Below, one piece after another: positions 18,412 to 29,000 of a stretch of DNA of 64,000 nt. The DNA comes from Pigmentiphaga aceris (lineage in GTDB: Bacteria > Pseudomonadota > Gammaproteobacteria > Burkholderiales > Burkholderiaceae_B). The position numbers and the translations under genes were made by a program. Location: NCBI RefSeq assembly GCF_008119665.1, contig NZ_CP043046.1:1240001-1304000 (forward strand), read 5' to 3'. A model generated the notes under the pieces. That model had not been told where the DNA came from. It was given only the letters and a program-made list of their open reading frames with translations, and did not search any database. The first letter of the stretch is position 1. Each line of letters opens with the position of its first letter.

Positions 18412-19509
18412 ATGTCCAAAAGCTCGATCCTTGTCTTTGTCGCCGCCGCCCTGATCGTCGGCGCAGCCGCCGGGTTTTACGGGCCACGCCTGCTGAACAA
18501 GCCGGCCCCCGCACCGGTGGCACCCAAGGTCGCTGCCACGCCCGCCCCAACTGCCAAGCCTGTCGAAGTCCACGCGACCAAGGTCGTGCTGGCCGCGTTT
18601 CCGCGTGGTGTGGCGGCAGTCGGCAGCCTGCGCGCCGATGAATCGGTAACCCTGCGCCCCGAAATCGCCGGGCGCATCGTTGAAATCCGCTTTACCGAAG
18701 GGCAGCGGGTGCAGAAAGGGCAGGTGCTGATACGCCTGGACGATTCGATCACCCGCGCTGAACTGGCGCAGGCGCGCGCCAATCACACGCTGGCCAAGAG
18801 CAAGTTCGACCGCGCAATCGAGCTGCAGCAAAAGGGTTTCATCAGCAAACAGGCGCGTGACGAGGCCGACAACGTGATGCGCGTGCAGGAAGCCGCCATG
18901 GATCTGGCGCAGGCGCGACTGGACAAGTCCACGCTGCGTGCGCCGTTTTCCGGTGTGATCGGCCTGCGCAATGTATCGGTAGGCAATTACGTGCAGGAAG
19001 GCTCGGAGATTGTCACCATCCAGGCCATTGACCCGCTGAAGGTCGACTTCCGCATTCCTGAGTTGTATATGTCCGATGTGCGCCAAGGCCAGACGCTGGA
19101 AATTGCGCTCGATGCCATGCCGGACAAGCGTTACGAGGGCAAAGTGTTTGCGATCAGCCCGCTGATCGACGAGGGAGGTCGTGCCATCGTGATGCGCGCG
19201 CAGGTCAATAACAAGGGCGGCGATCTGCGTCCTGGCATGTTTGCCCGGGTCCGCCTGCTGTTCGGTGCCACGCAGCCCAGCCCGGCCGTGCAGGAAACGG
19301 CATTGGTGCCGCAGCGCGACGAACAATATGTATTTGTGGTGCGCGACAACCGCGCGCAACAGGTAAAGGTCGAGATCGGTCAGCGGCGCGACGGCCTGGT
19401 CGAAGTGCTGGCAGGCGTGAAAGAGGGCGACATGGTGGTCACCGCCGGCCACCAGAAGATCCGCGATGGCCTGGCGGTCACGGTGATGAATCCCGTTGCT
19501 TCCCGCTAG
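18412..19509 (+). CDS. RND efflux periplasmic adaptor (membrane fusion protein)
   Basis: A 365-residue HlyD/AcrA-family adaptor that links an RND pump to an outer-membrane channel. Residues 1-25 form an N-terminal signal or anchor, followed by a Pro/Ala-rich linker. The lipoyl-like half motifs (GRIVEIRFTEGQRVQKGQVL and LRAPFSGVIGLRNVSVGNYV) flank an alpha-hairpin (about residues 115-165), then come beta-barrel and membrane-proximal domains. The ATG at 18412 was chosen because it opens the signal sequence; the frame is open further upstream without coding character. The pump gene follows after nine bases. No outer-membrane factor or regulator gene lies beside it. Confidence 0.93.
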   Translation: MSKSSILVFVAAALIVGAAAGFYGPRLLNKPAPAPVAPKVAATPAPTAKPVEVHATKVVLAAFPRGVAAVGSLRADESVTLRPEIAGRIVEIRFTEGQRVQKGQVLIRLDDSITRAELAQARANHTLAKSKFDRAIELQQKGFISKQARDEADNVMRVQEAAMDLAQARLDKSTLRAPFSGVIGLRNVSVGNYVQEGSEIVTIQAIDPLKVDFRIPELYMSDVRQGQTLEIALDAMPDKRYEGKVFAISPLIDEGGRAIVMRAQVNNKGGDLRPGMFARVRLLFGATQPSPAVQETALVPQRDEQYVFVVRDNRAQQVKVEIGQRRDGLVEVLAGVKEGDMVVTAGHQKIRDGLAVTVMNPVASR

Positions 19510-19518
19510 GACGCCGTC

Positions 19519-22500
19519 ATGAAGCTGTCCGAAACCTGTATCAAGCGCCCGGTCTTCGCCACTGTCCTGTCCTTGTTCATCGTGCTGATCGGCCTGATCT
19601 CGTATTCACGGCTGTCCTTGCGCGAATATCCGCAGATCGATGAACCGGTGGTGTCGGTCACGACAACCTATGCCGGGGCGTCGGCCGAGGTGATGGAGTC
19701 TCAGGTCACCAAGCCGCTGGAAGATTCGCTGTCCGGGATCGAAGGCGTGCAGGTAATGACCTCCACCAGCCGTTCAGAACGCAGCAACATCAACGTCCGT
19801 TTCAATCTGACTACCAGCGCCGACACGGCCGCCGCCGAGGTGCGCGACAAGGTGTCACGCGTGCGTCGCCGTCTGCCCGACGAAGTGGATGAGCCGGTGA
19901 TCGCCAAGGTCGAGGCCGACTCGCAGCCCATCATCTTCATCGCGGTGGAAGCCGGCAGCATGTCTACCATGCAGGCGTCCGACTATATCAACCGCTATGT
20001 AAAACAGCGCTTGTCGGTATTGCCGGGCGCGGCCGACGTGCGGGTGTTCGGCGATCGCCTGCCGACCATGCGCATCGGCGTGGACCGCAACAAGCTGGCG
20101 GCCTATAAGCTGACCCCGCAGGACGTGGAAAACGCGCTGGCCGCGCAGAACGTCGAAATCCCTGCCGGGCGCATCGAATCGCGCGATCGGGAATTCTCGG
20201 TGGTGGCGTCCACCGATCTGCAAACGGTCGAGCAGTTTCGGAAGATCATCGTGGCCACCGTCAGTGGCTACAGCGTGCGTATCGGTGACATTGCCAATGT
20301 TGCGTTGGCACCGGCCGACGAACGGGTGGTAGCGCGCTTCCGGGGGCAATCGGCGCTGAATGTCGGGGTGATCCGGCAATCCACGGCGAACCCGCTGGAA
20401 CTGTCGAAAGCCGTGCGGGCCGAGGTCGACCGCTTGAACGAAGTCATGCCCAAAGGCATGAAACTCACGGTGTCCTATGACACCTCCGTTTTCATCGAAC
20501 GCTCTATTGACGCGGTCTATCACACCATCCTCGAAGCCGTGGTGCTGGTGGTGCTGGTCATCTTCTTCTTCCTGCGCAACCTGCGCGCCAGCCTGATTCC
20601 GATCATCACCATTCCGGTGTCCTTGATCGGGTCTTGCGCCTTGATGTACGCCTTCGGCTTTTCCATCAACACGCTGACCCTGCTGGCCATGGTGCTTGCC
20701 ATCGGCCTGGTGGTCGATGACGCGATCGTGGTGCTGGAAAATATCTTCCGGCACATTGAAGACGGCATGCCCCGGGTCGAGGCTGCGTTGCGCGGGGCCA
20801 AGGAAATCGGCTTTGCCGTGGTGGCGATGACACTAACGCTGGTGGCGGTGTACGCGCCGCTGGCCTTCGCTACCGGTCGCACTGGCCGTCTGTTCGTGGA
20901 GTTTGCGTTGGCCTTGGCAGGGTCAGTGGCCGTGTCCGGCTTTGTTGCGCTGACGCTTACGCCAATGATGTGTGCCGTGCTGCTGCGCCACGAGACCTCG
21001 CATGGCTGGCTGTACAACCTGGTCGAAGGCTGGCTGAACGGCCTGAACAATGCCTATCGCGCGGTCTTGCGCTTTGCCCTGGCCTGGCGCTGGTTTGTGG
21101 TGGTGATCGGCATTGCGGTCGGTCTGGGCATGGTGCCCATGTTTCAGATCATCAAAAGCGAACTGTCGCCCACGGAAGACCGTGGCGTGATCTACGGCAT
21201 CGTCACCTCGCCGCAAGGCGCAACAGTGGGCTACACCTCTGAGAACCTGCGTGCCATCGAGGCCATGTACGAAGCGGTGCCGGAAATGGAAAGCTATCAG
21301 GCGGTGGCGGGTAACCCCACCGTGTCTGACGGTACGGCCATCCTGCGCCTGAAGCCCTGGGAGCAGCGCACACGCAGTCAGCAGGAAATCGCCCGCGAGC
21401 TGCAACCCAAGTTTGCCGCCTTGCCCGGCATCCGTGCCAACCCGTCCAATCCGCCATCACTGGGCCAGTCGGCACGGTCGTACCCGATTGAATTCGTGAT
21501 TCTCAGCCAGGTCTCGTACCCAGAGCTGAACACCATCGCCAACGGTTTCCTGGAAGGCTTGGCTGACTATCCCGGCCTGCAGAACGTGCAGACTGACCTG
21601 CGCCTGGAAACCCCGGAACTGCGGGTGGCCGTCAATCGCGAAAAACTGGCTGACATTGGCGTCAATGTGTCCACGGTCGGCCGCACGCTGGAAAGCATGC
21701 TGGGTGGCCGCCAAGTGACGCGCTTCAAGGAAGAGGGCGAACAATACGACGTGCGTGTGCAGGTAGAACCACGCGATCGCACCACGCCTGGCGATATTTC
21801 CGACATCTACGTGCGGGCACGCGACGGCAGCATGGTGCAGCTGAGCAATGTGCTGAGCATCAACGAAGGTGTGTCGCCGCAGTCGCTGAACCACTTCAAC
21901 CGCATGCGCGCCGTCACCATCACCGCCAACCTGGCACCTGGTTACGCCGTGGGCGAAGCGCTCGAACACATGTACGCCGTGGCGGACCGTACCTTGCCCG
22001 CCGGCACCCAGACCGACCTGAATGGCCAGTCGCGCGAATTCCGCGATTCCGCCGGCAGCATCTACCTGGTGTTCGGCATGGCCATCGCCTTCATCTACCT
22101 GGTACTGGCCGCGCAATTCGAAAGCTGGCGCAATCCGTTCATCATCATGCTGTCCGTGCCCTTGTCGATGACCGGGGCGCTGCTGGCGCTGTGGTGGTCG
22201 GGCGGTACGCTGTCGATCTACAGCCAGATCGGTTTGATCACACTGGTGGGCCTGATCACCAAACACGGCATTCTGATCGTCGAATTCGCGAATCAGCTTC
22301 GCGACGAAGGCCACGAACTGATGGATGCCGTGGTGGATGCCAGCGTGATGCGGCTTCGCCCCATTCTGATGACCACGGGCGCCATGGTGCTGGGCGCGAT
22401 CCCGCTTGCGCTGTCGTCCGGCGCAGGTGCCGAGTCACGCCGGCAGATCGGCTGGGTGATCGTTGGCGGCATGAGCCTGGGCACCTTGCTGACGCTGTTC

Positions 22501-22632
22501 GTCGTGCCTTGCGTGTATTCGATGATCTCGTCGGCGCGCAAGCGTGCGGTGAAATCGACTGAAGCCGATGGCCATGGCGGCGGAGGCACCGCTCAGCCCG
22601 TGGCGGTCAGTACGCCGATACACCCGGTGTAA
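19519..22632 (+). CDS. RND multidrug efflux transporter (HAE1/AcrB type)
   Basis: A 1037-residue inner-membrane proton/drug antiporter. Twelve membrane segments and two large periplasmic loops fit AcrB. The proton-relay residues are visible: the Asp pair in GLVVDDAIVVLEN (TM4) and the Lys in LITKHGILIVEFANQ (TM10). The N-terminus (SETCIKRPVFATVLSL, YPQIDEPVVSVTT) is typical of the family. The charge-bearing TM4 Asp pair argues for drugs or other organic compounds rather than heavy metals, but the substrate is unknown. It is co-transcribed with the adaptor gene before it. The outer-membrane partner must be encoded elsewhere. Confidence 0.95.
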   Translation: MKLSETCIKRPVFATVLSLFIVLIGLISYSRLSLREYPQIDEPVVSVTTTYAGASAEVMESQVTKPLEDSLSGIEGVQVMTSTSRSERSNINVRFNLTTSADTAAAEVRDKVSRVRRRLPDEVDEPVIAKVEADSQPIIFIAVEAGSMSTMQASDYINRYVKQRLSVLPGAADVRVFGDRLPTMRIGVDRNKLAAYKLTPQDVENALAAQNVEIPAGRIESRDREFSVVASTDLQTVEQFRKIIVATVSGYSVRIGDIANVALAPADERVVARFRGQSALNVGVIRQSTANPLELSKAVRAEVDRLNEVMPKGMKLTVSYDTSVFIERSIDAVYHTILEAVVLVVLVIFFFLRNLRASLIPIITIPVSLIGSCALMYAFGFSINTLTLLAMVLAIGLVVDDAIVVLENIFRHIEDGMPRVEAALRGAKEIGFAVVAMTLTLVAVYAPLAFATGRTGRLFVEFALALAGSVAVSGFVALTLTPMMCAVLLRHETSHGWLYNLVEGWLNGLNNAYRAVLRFALAWRWFVVVIGIAVGLGMVPMFQIIKSELSPTEDRGVIYGIVTSPQGATVGYTSENLRAIEAMYEAVPEMESYQAVAGNPTVSDGTAILRLKPWEQRTRSQQEIARELQPKFAALPGIRANPSNPPSLGQSARSYPIEFVILSQVSYPELNTIANGFLEGLADYPGLQNVQTDLRLETPELRVAVNREKLADIGVNVSTVGRTLESMLGGRQVTRFKEEGEQYDVRVQVEPRDRTTPGDISDIYVRARDGSMVQLSNVLSINEGVSPQSLNHFNRMRAVTITANLAPGYAVGEALEHMYAVADRTLPAGTQTDLNGQSREFRDSAGSIYLVFGMAIAFIYLVLAAQFESWRNPFIIMLSVPLSMTGALLALWWSGGTLSIYSQIGLITLVGLITKHGILIVEFANQLRDEGHELMDAVVDASVMRLRPILMTTGAMVLGAIPLALSSGAGAESRRQIGWVIVGGMSLGTLLTLFVVPCVYSMISSARKRAVKSTEADGHGGGGTAQPVAVSTPIHPV

Positions 22633-22667
22633 GCTGTCGCCTTTGTTTGACCCGTTGGGAAATCTGC

Positions 22668-23390
22668 ATGCGTTACGTCGTTCTTGATACTGAAACCACC
22701 GGCCTCGAAGCCCACCTGGGGCATCGCGTCATCGAAATCGGCTGTGTCGAAGTGGTCAACCGCCGCGTCACCCGCCGCAATTTCCACACGTACCTGAATC
22801 CCGACCGTGACATCGACGCAGGCGCATTCAACGTCCACGGCTTGTCACGCGAATTCCTGTCCGAACACCCGCGTTTCGAAGACAAGGTCAAGGAACTGCT
22901 GGATTTCGTGCGTGGCTCCACGCTGATCATCCACAACGCCGAATTCGACTTGCGCTTTCTCAACGCAGAATTCGCGCGCCTGAAGCTCGGCGAATTCCGC
23001 ACGCATTGCCACGACGTGATCGACTCGCTGCGCCAGGCGCGCGACATGCATCCAGGCAAGCGCAACTCGCTGGACGCCTTGTGCGATCGCTACGACATTT
23101 CCAACAAGCACCGTACCTTGCACGGCGCATTGCTTGACTCGGAATTGTTGGCGGAAGTCTGGCTGGCGATGACGCGCGGGCAGGAAAGCCTGGTGATCGA
23201 TGCCGGTAATGAGACTGTCTCAGAGAGCCAGGAACTGCACCTGGAAGAAGTCGACGTCAGCCATCTTCCCGTGCTGATGGCCGATGAGACCGAGATGGCC
23301 GCACACCAGGGCTATCTGGCGGCCTTGGACAAGGCGGCGAAAAAACCTTGTGTGTGGCGTCAGTGGGAAGGCGAGACAAACGCTGCATGA
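22668..23390 (+). CDS. dnaQ: DNA polymerase III epsilon subunit (3'-5' proofreading exonuclease)
   Basis: A 240-residue DEDDh exonuclease that proofreads replication in the Pol III core. Motifs: DTETTGLE with HRVIEIG (Exo I), HNAEFDLRFLNAEF (Exo II) and LHGALLDSELLAEVW (Exo III with His and Asp). The C-terminal tail, which binds the alpha subunit, is present, so it is the full replication subunit and not a bare exonuclease domain. GGGA precedes the ATG at 22668; a TTG upstream is less likely. In E. coli dnaQ is divergent from rnhA; here both face the same way, with the RND operon between them. Confidence 0.95.
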   Translation: MRYVVLDTETTGLEAHLGHRVIEIGCVEVVNRRVTRRNFHTYLNPDRDIDAGAFNVHGLSREFLSEHPRFEDKVKELLDFVRGSTLIIHNAEFDLRFLNAEFARLKLGEFRTHCHDVIDSLRQARDMHPGKRNSLDALCDRYDISNKHRTLHGALLDSELLAEVWLAMTRGQESLVIDAGNETVSESQELHLEEVDVSHLPVLMADETEMAAHQGYLAALDKAAKKPCVWRQWEGETNAA

Positions 23391-23458
23391 CTGTGCTATA
23401 GTCTTTTTCTCGGCGGCGCACAAAACAACGCGACGCTAGAAACAGCAAGAAACCACTT

Positions 23459-23533
23459 GGGTGGTTAGCTCAGCGGTAGAGCACTGCCTTCACACGGCAG
23501 GGGTCACAGGTTCAATCCCTGTACCACCCACCA
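23459..23533 (+). tRNA. tRNA-Val (anticodon CAC)
   Basis: A 75-base cloverleaf with acceptor stem GGGTGGT/ACCACCC, D-arm with GCTCAGCGGTAGAGC, anticodon stem CTGCC/GGCAG around loop TTCACAC (anticodon CAC), T-arm ACAGG-TTCAATC-CCTGT, discriminator A and an encoded CCA end. It reads valine GTG codons. A TATAGT at 23397-23402 followed by a GC-rich discriminator may be its promoter. Confidence 0.97.
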
Positions 23534-23552
23534 GATTCGCGGGAAACCGCAA

Positions 23553-23591
23553 GCAAAAAGGCCCTCAGACAATAGTCGAGGGCCTTTTTGC
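23553..23591 (+). terminator. Terminator after tRNA-Val
   Basis: Stem GCAAAAAGGCCCTC / GAGGGCCTTTTTGC with an 11-base loop, 19 bases after the tRNA. The A and T runs on both sides make it usable in either direction. Confidence 0.88.
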
Positions 23592-24156
23592 TTTGTGGAT
23601 TTTTTTGTTGGTGCTTTCACTTTGGCATTCTTGGTTTTTGCCAGCGTGCTGGTTGTCTGCCTTTTGCGACCTTCGGCCAGTCGGCTTGGTTGCACTCCCG
23701 TGTCGAACCGTCACTTTTAGGTCAGGAGCGCGGTCACCGTGCTGCGCTGATCACCCTCGCCTGACACCGCCCGTAGACCCGAAATATTGCGAGCCGGCGC
23801 TGCGTCATAAGCCGCGCTCAAATGCCAGTTTTTCTCATTTACCTCGATGAGACACCTTACTTGGCTATTTGTCGTTGTGTGAGGGCGACAATGCCGCAAA
23901 ACGGCGCTGTACGGGGCTTTGTCCGGGGCGACAGGTTGGTGATGCAGCCATTGCCTCAAACCTGAGTAACCACGCCGTATGCCGAAATCCGGATTTCTTT
24001 AGCACTGTTACATTTTCAAAAAAAGCCGTCCAGCAACATTTTTTGCACAGGAATTAAGAACATCCGAGAAGATTTTTTTCTTTAAATACATTTTGAAATG
24101 GTTGGCGATGCCCTTATCCACGGGTTTTTACCAACTGTCTGCCGCCGGGTGGTCCG
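23592..24156. other. Long intergenic region upstream of the two-partner secretion genes
   Basis: No gene was found in 565 bases. The last 170 bases (about 23985-24110) are clearly AT-rich compared with the surroundings, with runs such as TTTTTTTCTTTAAATACATTT. This is the likely control region of tpsB-tpsA. No operator was recognised with confidence. Confidence 0.5.
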
Positions 24157-25974
24157 GTGCCGGTCGATCTGTATTTGATGAGACGTTCTCCGATGTTGAG
24201 CAATCGAGGCGGTGATACCGCAGCCCTGTTTTTCACCCCGACACGAACCAGCTCGCAGAAGCTTGGCTGGTTGGTCACCGGTCTGCTGGGTCTGGCGAGT
24301 GCGCAGTTTGCATCGGGTGCCTTCGCCCAAGGAATTCCGCCTGCGATCCAGCAGATCGAGCGGATTCAGCAAGAGCAACAAGAGCGCACCCAGCGCCAGT
24401 TCGACCTTGACCGTGAAAGCGCACGTCCGCCGAGCAATCTGCAGCCGGTCGCCCCGGCGCAGCCGCAACGTCAGCGTCCGCCTTCGGTTTGCCGCGACAT
24501 CGCTGAAATCTCGCTGGAGGGCGCACTGTCGATCTCGCCGGGTACGCAGCGCGAACTGACTTCTCCGTACGCCGGTCAATGCCTGGACGCGGGCAAGATC
24601 GAGTTGCTGATGGGCACGGTCACTGCCTGGTACATCAACGAAGGCATGATCGCAGCGCGCGTTTATCTCGGCCCGCAAGACCTTTCCACCGGTCGTCTGA
24701 CGCTCACCGTCGAAGAAGGCAAGCTGGAAAAGATCCGTGTCGACGACAAGGACAGCGACAGCATTTCCACCCGCACCGCCTTCCCCGGCATGCTCGGCCA
24801 GCCGCTGAACCTGCGCGACGTCGAACAAGGTCTGGACCAGATCAACCGCCTGCTGTCCAACGACGCACGCATGTCCATCGAGCCGGGCAGCGAAGCCGGC
24901 GCAAGCGTGCTGGTCATTGCCAACGAGCCGAAGAAGCGCTGGCGCGTCAACTTGTCCGCCGACAACACCGGCTCGGCCAGCACTGGCCCGCTGCAAGGCT
25001 CCGTGGGCCTGTCTTTTGACAACCTGCTGGGTCTGAACGACTCGATCAGCTTCACCGACCGACGCACTCTGGATCGCAAAAGCAATACGCGCGATTCGGT
25101 CTCGGACAGCCTGAGCTACGTCATTCCCTACGGCTACAACACCTTCAGCGTCGGCTTCAGCAAGTCCAGCTACAAGACGATGTTCAGCCTGCCCGGTGGC
25201 ACCCGTCTGACCTCGGACGGCGATTCGACCACCGCGTTCGTGCGCGCAGACCGCGTGGTGTTCCGCAACCGCGATCACCTGCTGACCCTGTCCGGCACAC
25301 TGACCCACAAAGACTCCAAGAACTACCTGGAAAAGCAGTACCTCGATGTCAGCAGCCGCCAGCTCACCGTTGGCGACCTGGACTTGTCGCTGCGCAGCGC
25401 TGCCTTCGGTGGCGTGGCTTTCCTGGGTGCGGGCTGGTCGCAAGGCCTGAACGCATTTGGCGCGTTGGATGACGCAAGCGGCCTGCCCGATACCGCGCCC
25501 CGCGCGCAGTTCGGCAAGGCACGCGTCTCGGCATCGTGGATGCGTTCCTTCCCGATCGCCCCTGGCCACAGCATCGACCTGAGCACCTCGTTCTCGGGCC
25601 AATACTCGCGCGACGTGTTGTACGGCTCCGAGCAACTGCTGCTGGGCAGCGTCTACACCGTGCGCGGTTTCTCGCGCTACAGCCTGTCGAACGACAACGG
25701 CTACTTCATCCGCAATGACATCGGTCTGCGCAACGCCTTCTCGCTCGGTGGTTACTCCGGTGACTGGCGTGTGTATGCCGGCCTGGACGGCGGCTACGTG
25801 CGCGGTCATCGCGGCGACGGCGACTCCGGCTCGCTGGCCGGCGCTGCGCTGGGCGTATCGGTCAAGCTTGGCTCGGCCATGCTCGATACCTACGTCATGA
25901 ATGCCGTGCATCGCCCCAGCTGGATGCCCAAGGAAGGCGCTCGCGTACAAGCCTCGCTTTCCTTCTCTTTCTGA
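24157..25974 (+). CDS. Two-partner secretion outer-membrane transporter TpsB (FhaC/ShlB/HecB family)
   Basis: A 605-residue Omp85-superfamily protein that exports its TpsA partner. Order: signal peptide (about residues 35-58, ending FASGAFA), a Gln-rich helix/linker (residues 60-110), POTRA domains starting near CRDIAEISLEGAL, then a 16-strand barrel ending SLSFSF with terminal Phe. The VRGF motif of loop L6, needed for secretion in FhaC, is at residues 502-505. The annotated start is a GTG; ATGs at 24178 or 24193 would also keep the signal peptide. It lies 48 bases before tpsA, so the two are surely one operon. Confidence 0.93.
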   Translation: MPVDLYLMRRSPMLSNRGGDTAALFFTPTRTSSQKLGWLVTGLLGLASAQFASGAFAQGIPPAIQQIERIQQEQQERTQRQFDLDRESARPPSNLQPVAPAQPQRQRPPSVCRDIAEISLEGALSISPGTQRELTSPYAGQCLDAGKIELLMGTVTAWYINEGMIAARVYLGPQDLSTGRLTLTVEEGKLEKIRVDDKDSDSISTRTAFPGMLGQPLNLRDVEQGLDQINRLLSNDARMSIEPGSEAGASVLVIANEPKKRWRVNLSADNTGSASTGPLQGSVGLSFDNLLGLNDSISFTDRRTLDRKSNTRDSVSDSLSYVIPYGYNTFSVGFSKSSYKTMFSLPGGTRLTSDGDSTTAFVRADRVVFRNRDHLLTLSGTLTHKDSKNYLEKQYLDVSSRQLTVGDLDLSLRSAAFGGVAFLGAGWSQGLNAFGALDDASGLPDTAPRAQFGKARVSASWMRSFPIAPGHSIDLSTSFSGQYSRDVLYGSEQLLLGSVYTVRGFSRYSLSNDNGYFIRNDIGLRNAFSLGGYSGDWRVYAGLDGGYVRGHRGDGDSGSLAGAALGVSVKLGSAMLDTYVMNAVHRPSWMPKEGARVQASLSFSF

Positions 25975-26022
25975 CGTGTCCCTGACCTCGTCAATCCGAC
26001 TACTTCTTGCGTGTGCTGAATC

Positions 26023-29000
26023 ATGAATCGCATCTACCGTCATGTCTGGAACAAGGCCCAGGGCCGCTACATCGTCGCAGCTGAAACCGCATCCTCCGGA
26101 CGCGGCAGCAGCCGCGCGGCAGTGAGCGCAGGCGCTGTCTTCAGCGCCATGCTCACCGTGCTCTGCTTCAACAGCGCCTACGCGCAGACAATCGTTGCGC
26201 CAGGTGGCAACACTGTCGTCTACCGCGCGGCCAACGGCGTCCAGATCATCAACATCGAGGCTGCCAACCAGGCAGGCCTGTCGCACAACCGCTATACCAA
26301 CTACAACGTCGAGCAGACCGGCACGGTGCTCAACAACGGCAACAACAGCCAGCTGTCGCGCAACTCGCAGCTTGCCGGCCAGGTGTTGAACAACCCCAAC
26401 CTGAGCGCCGAAGCACGGGTCATCCTGAACGAAGTGGTGGCACCGAACCGCAGCTCGTTGCGCGGCTTCACCGAAGTGGTGGGCAGCCGCGCCGACGTGG
26501 TGCTGGCCAACCCCTGGGGCATCACCTGCGCGGGTTGCGGCTTCATCAACACCGACCGCGCCGTGCTCAGCACCGGCACCCCGCAGTTCGGCCCCAGCGG
26601 CAACCTGACGGAATTCCGCACCATCGGCGGCGACATCCTGATCGAAGGTGCCGGCCTGGATGCAACCAGCACGCGCGCCATCGACCTGGTGGCCCGCAGC
26701 ATTCGTGTTGACGGACAGATCAACGCTGCCGATCTCGGCATTACCGTTGGTGCCAGCCAGTGGAATTACGAGAACCGCAACAGCCAGGTCGTCGATGTCG
26801 ACGGCAAGCCGCTGTACGCGCTCGATTCCTCGCGCCTGGGCGGCATGTACGCCAATCGCATTGCCATCGTGGCAACCGAATACGGCGTTGGTGTACGCAT
26901 GCGCGGCGACATCGCCGCCAGCGCCGATGATTTCTCGATGGACGCCAACGGCCGCGTCGAGATCGAAAGCCGCCTGTCGGCTGCACGTGACCTGCGCCTG
27001 CGCCAATGGGGCCCGCAAGCCGCCGACGCGTTCCAGGTCAGCGGCAGCGAAGCCAGCCTGACGGCCGGCAAGGACATGCATATCATGGCCGCGGGTGGCT
27101 TGGTGCTGACCGATGCCACGATCAAGGCCGAAGGCAATATGCTGATCACGGCTCAGCAACTCGACGACCGTGCCGGTTCGCAGGCAAACGGCGCACGCGC
27201 AGCCACCGGTGAACTCAAGCTCGAGGTCGCCGATACTGCCTCGCTCAACAACACTAGCTGGTCGTCGCAACAGAACCTGGACATCAAGGCCGCTTCGCTC
27301 GTCGTTGGTGCCGATGGTGCCACACTGGCTGCTGGTGCAAACACTGCCGCCGCCAACCGCGTGCTGGCTGTTGTGGCCACTACGGGTGATATCGACCTTA
27401 GCGGTGCCAACGTAGCAGGCGCGCATGACGTGCGCATCGCGGCCGAACAAGGTGCGGTGCGCGTCGGCACTGGTGGCGCACAAGCGGTGGCAGCAGGGCA
27501 AGACCTGAGCGTTGTCGCCGCAACCGAACTGAACAATCGCGGCACCATCGGTGCCACGCGTGATGTCAGCATTTCCGCAAGCGACGCTGCCAAGACGCTG
27601 GCTGTGGTCAACCGCGGCACCATCCAGTCCGAAGGCAAGACCACGATCACCGGTACTGCCGGTGCTCGCAACCTGACCCTGGACAACCAGGCCGGTGCGG
27701 GCATTGCCACCAAGGGCAACCTGTCGGTGATGGGCACGCAGGTCAGCAACGCGGGCGTGATCCAGTCCGGCGACGCCTTGGCGTTGAATGTCTCCGGCGA
27801 GCTGAGCAATGCCGCTAGCGGTCAGATCCTGGGCCAAGGCCTGGGCAGCGTCGTCAACCTCGACGGCGCATCGTTGGACAACGCGGGTGTCGTTCAGTCC
27901 AGGGGGGCGCTCACCGTCAAGACCAGTGGTGCAGTAACCCAAGTCACCACCGGCGCGATCCAGACGTTGGGCACCGACCAGGCTGGCAGCGGCTGGGCGC
28001 TTGTCCTCGATACCGGCTCGCTCAATAACATGGGCATGGTCAGCGGCGGTGGCGAACTTACCGCGCAGTCAGCCAGCACAATCGAGAACACCGGCACTAT
28101 CCAGTCCAAGGGCGCAACGGCCTTGTCGGCCACCACCACGCTCAACCAGACCAACGCTGGCAACATCCTGTCCGAGGCTGCTGCGTCGGTGAAGGCTGCC
28201 ACGATTGCCAACGCAGGTGCCATCCAGTCCAAGGGCGTACTGTCGCTGACGGCCACGAAGCAATTTACGCAGACCGGCACCACGCTGTCCGATGCTGCCG
28301 CGACGGTCACCACCGACCTGCTGGATAACGAAGGCACCATCCAATCCAAGGGTGCCATGGCCTTGTCGGCCACGACAAAGCTCAACCAGACCAACACTGG
28401 CAAGATACTGTCGGATGATGGCATTGTCATCACCACGGCAGCGCTGGACAACTCGGGTCGCATTCAGGCTGGCAAGAGCCTGTCCGTTGGCACCGCCACC
28501 GTGCGCACTCAGCTGGACAACCGCAAGGACGGCGTGATGAGCGCCGACTCGCTGGACGCCTGGGTCACCAACTTCGTCAACGCAGGCACGGTGCAAGCTA
28601 ATGCAGGTGCGTTGATCGACGCAAGCAACCAGATCACGAATACGCAAGGCGCTACGCTGACCACGGGTCTGACGGGCAATAGCGGTGGCGTGCTGAATGC
28701 CGGCGGCACCGTTTCCAATGCAGGTACGATCAACACGGCGGGTCAGTTGTCGGTGTACGCCGAAGACATGACCAATCTCGGCGCTGTGTCGGTCAATAAC
28801 GCCCTGTCCATCAACGCGCGTGAAAAACTGGTGAATACCGGCAGCCTGCGTAGCGATGCGCAGATCAATTTGCTTGCCACCAACGCCAACAACACCGGAG
28901 ACATTGTCGGTGCGGCCGCCCTGTCCATGACGGTGGCTGAAGCCATCGCCAACTCGGGCACATTGCATGGCGGCACCAACACGCTCAAGTCGCGTACCTT

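Noticed and set aside
23985..24110. BvgA binding sites before tpsB
   Set aside because: TTTCTTTA-like words occur, but no paired heptads with proper spacing, and it is not known whether this species has BvgAS.
23459..24156. Genomic island inserted at tRNA-Val
   Set aside because: No integrase, no repeat of the tRNA 3' end and no mobile genes were seen nearby.
24082..27942. Minus-strand open frame of about 1290 codons across tpsB and tpsA
   Set aside because: It is antisense to two clear genes, has no family motifs and reflects the codon bias of GC-rich DNA. Similar antisense frames at 31867-33744, 8168-9895, 11696-13402, 5216-6556, 14527-15975, 18310-19452 and 54475-55698 were dropped for the same reason.
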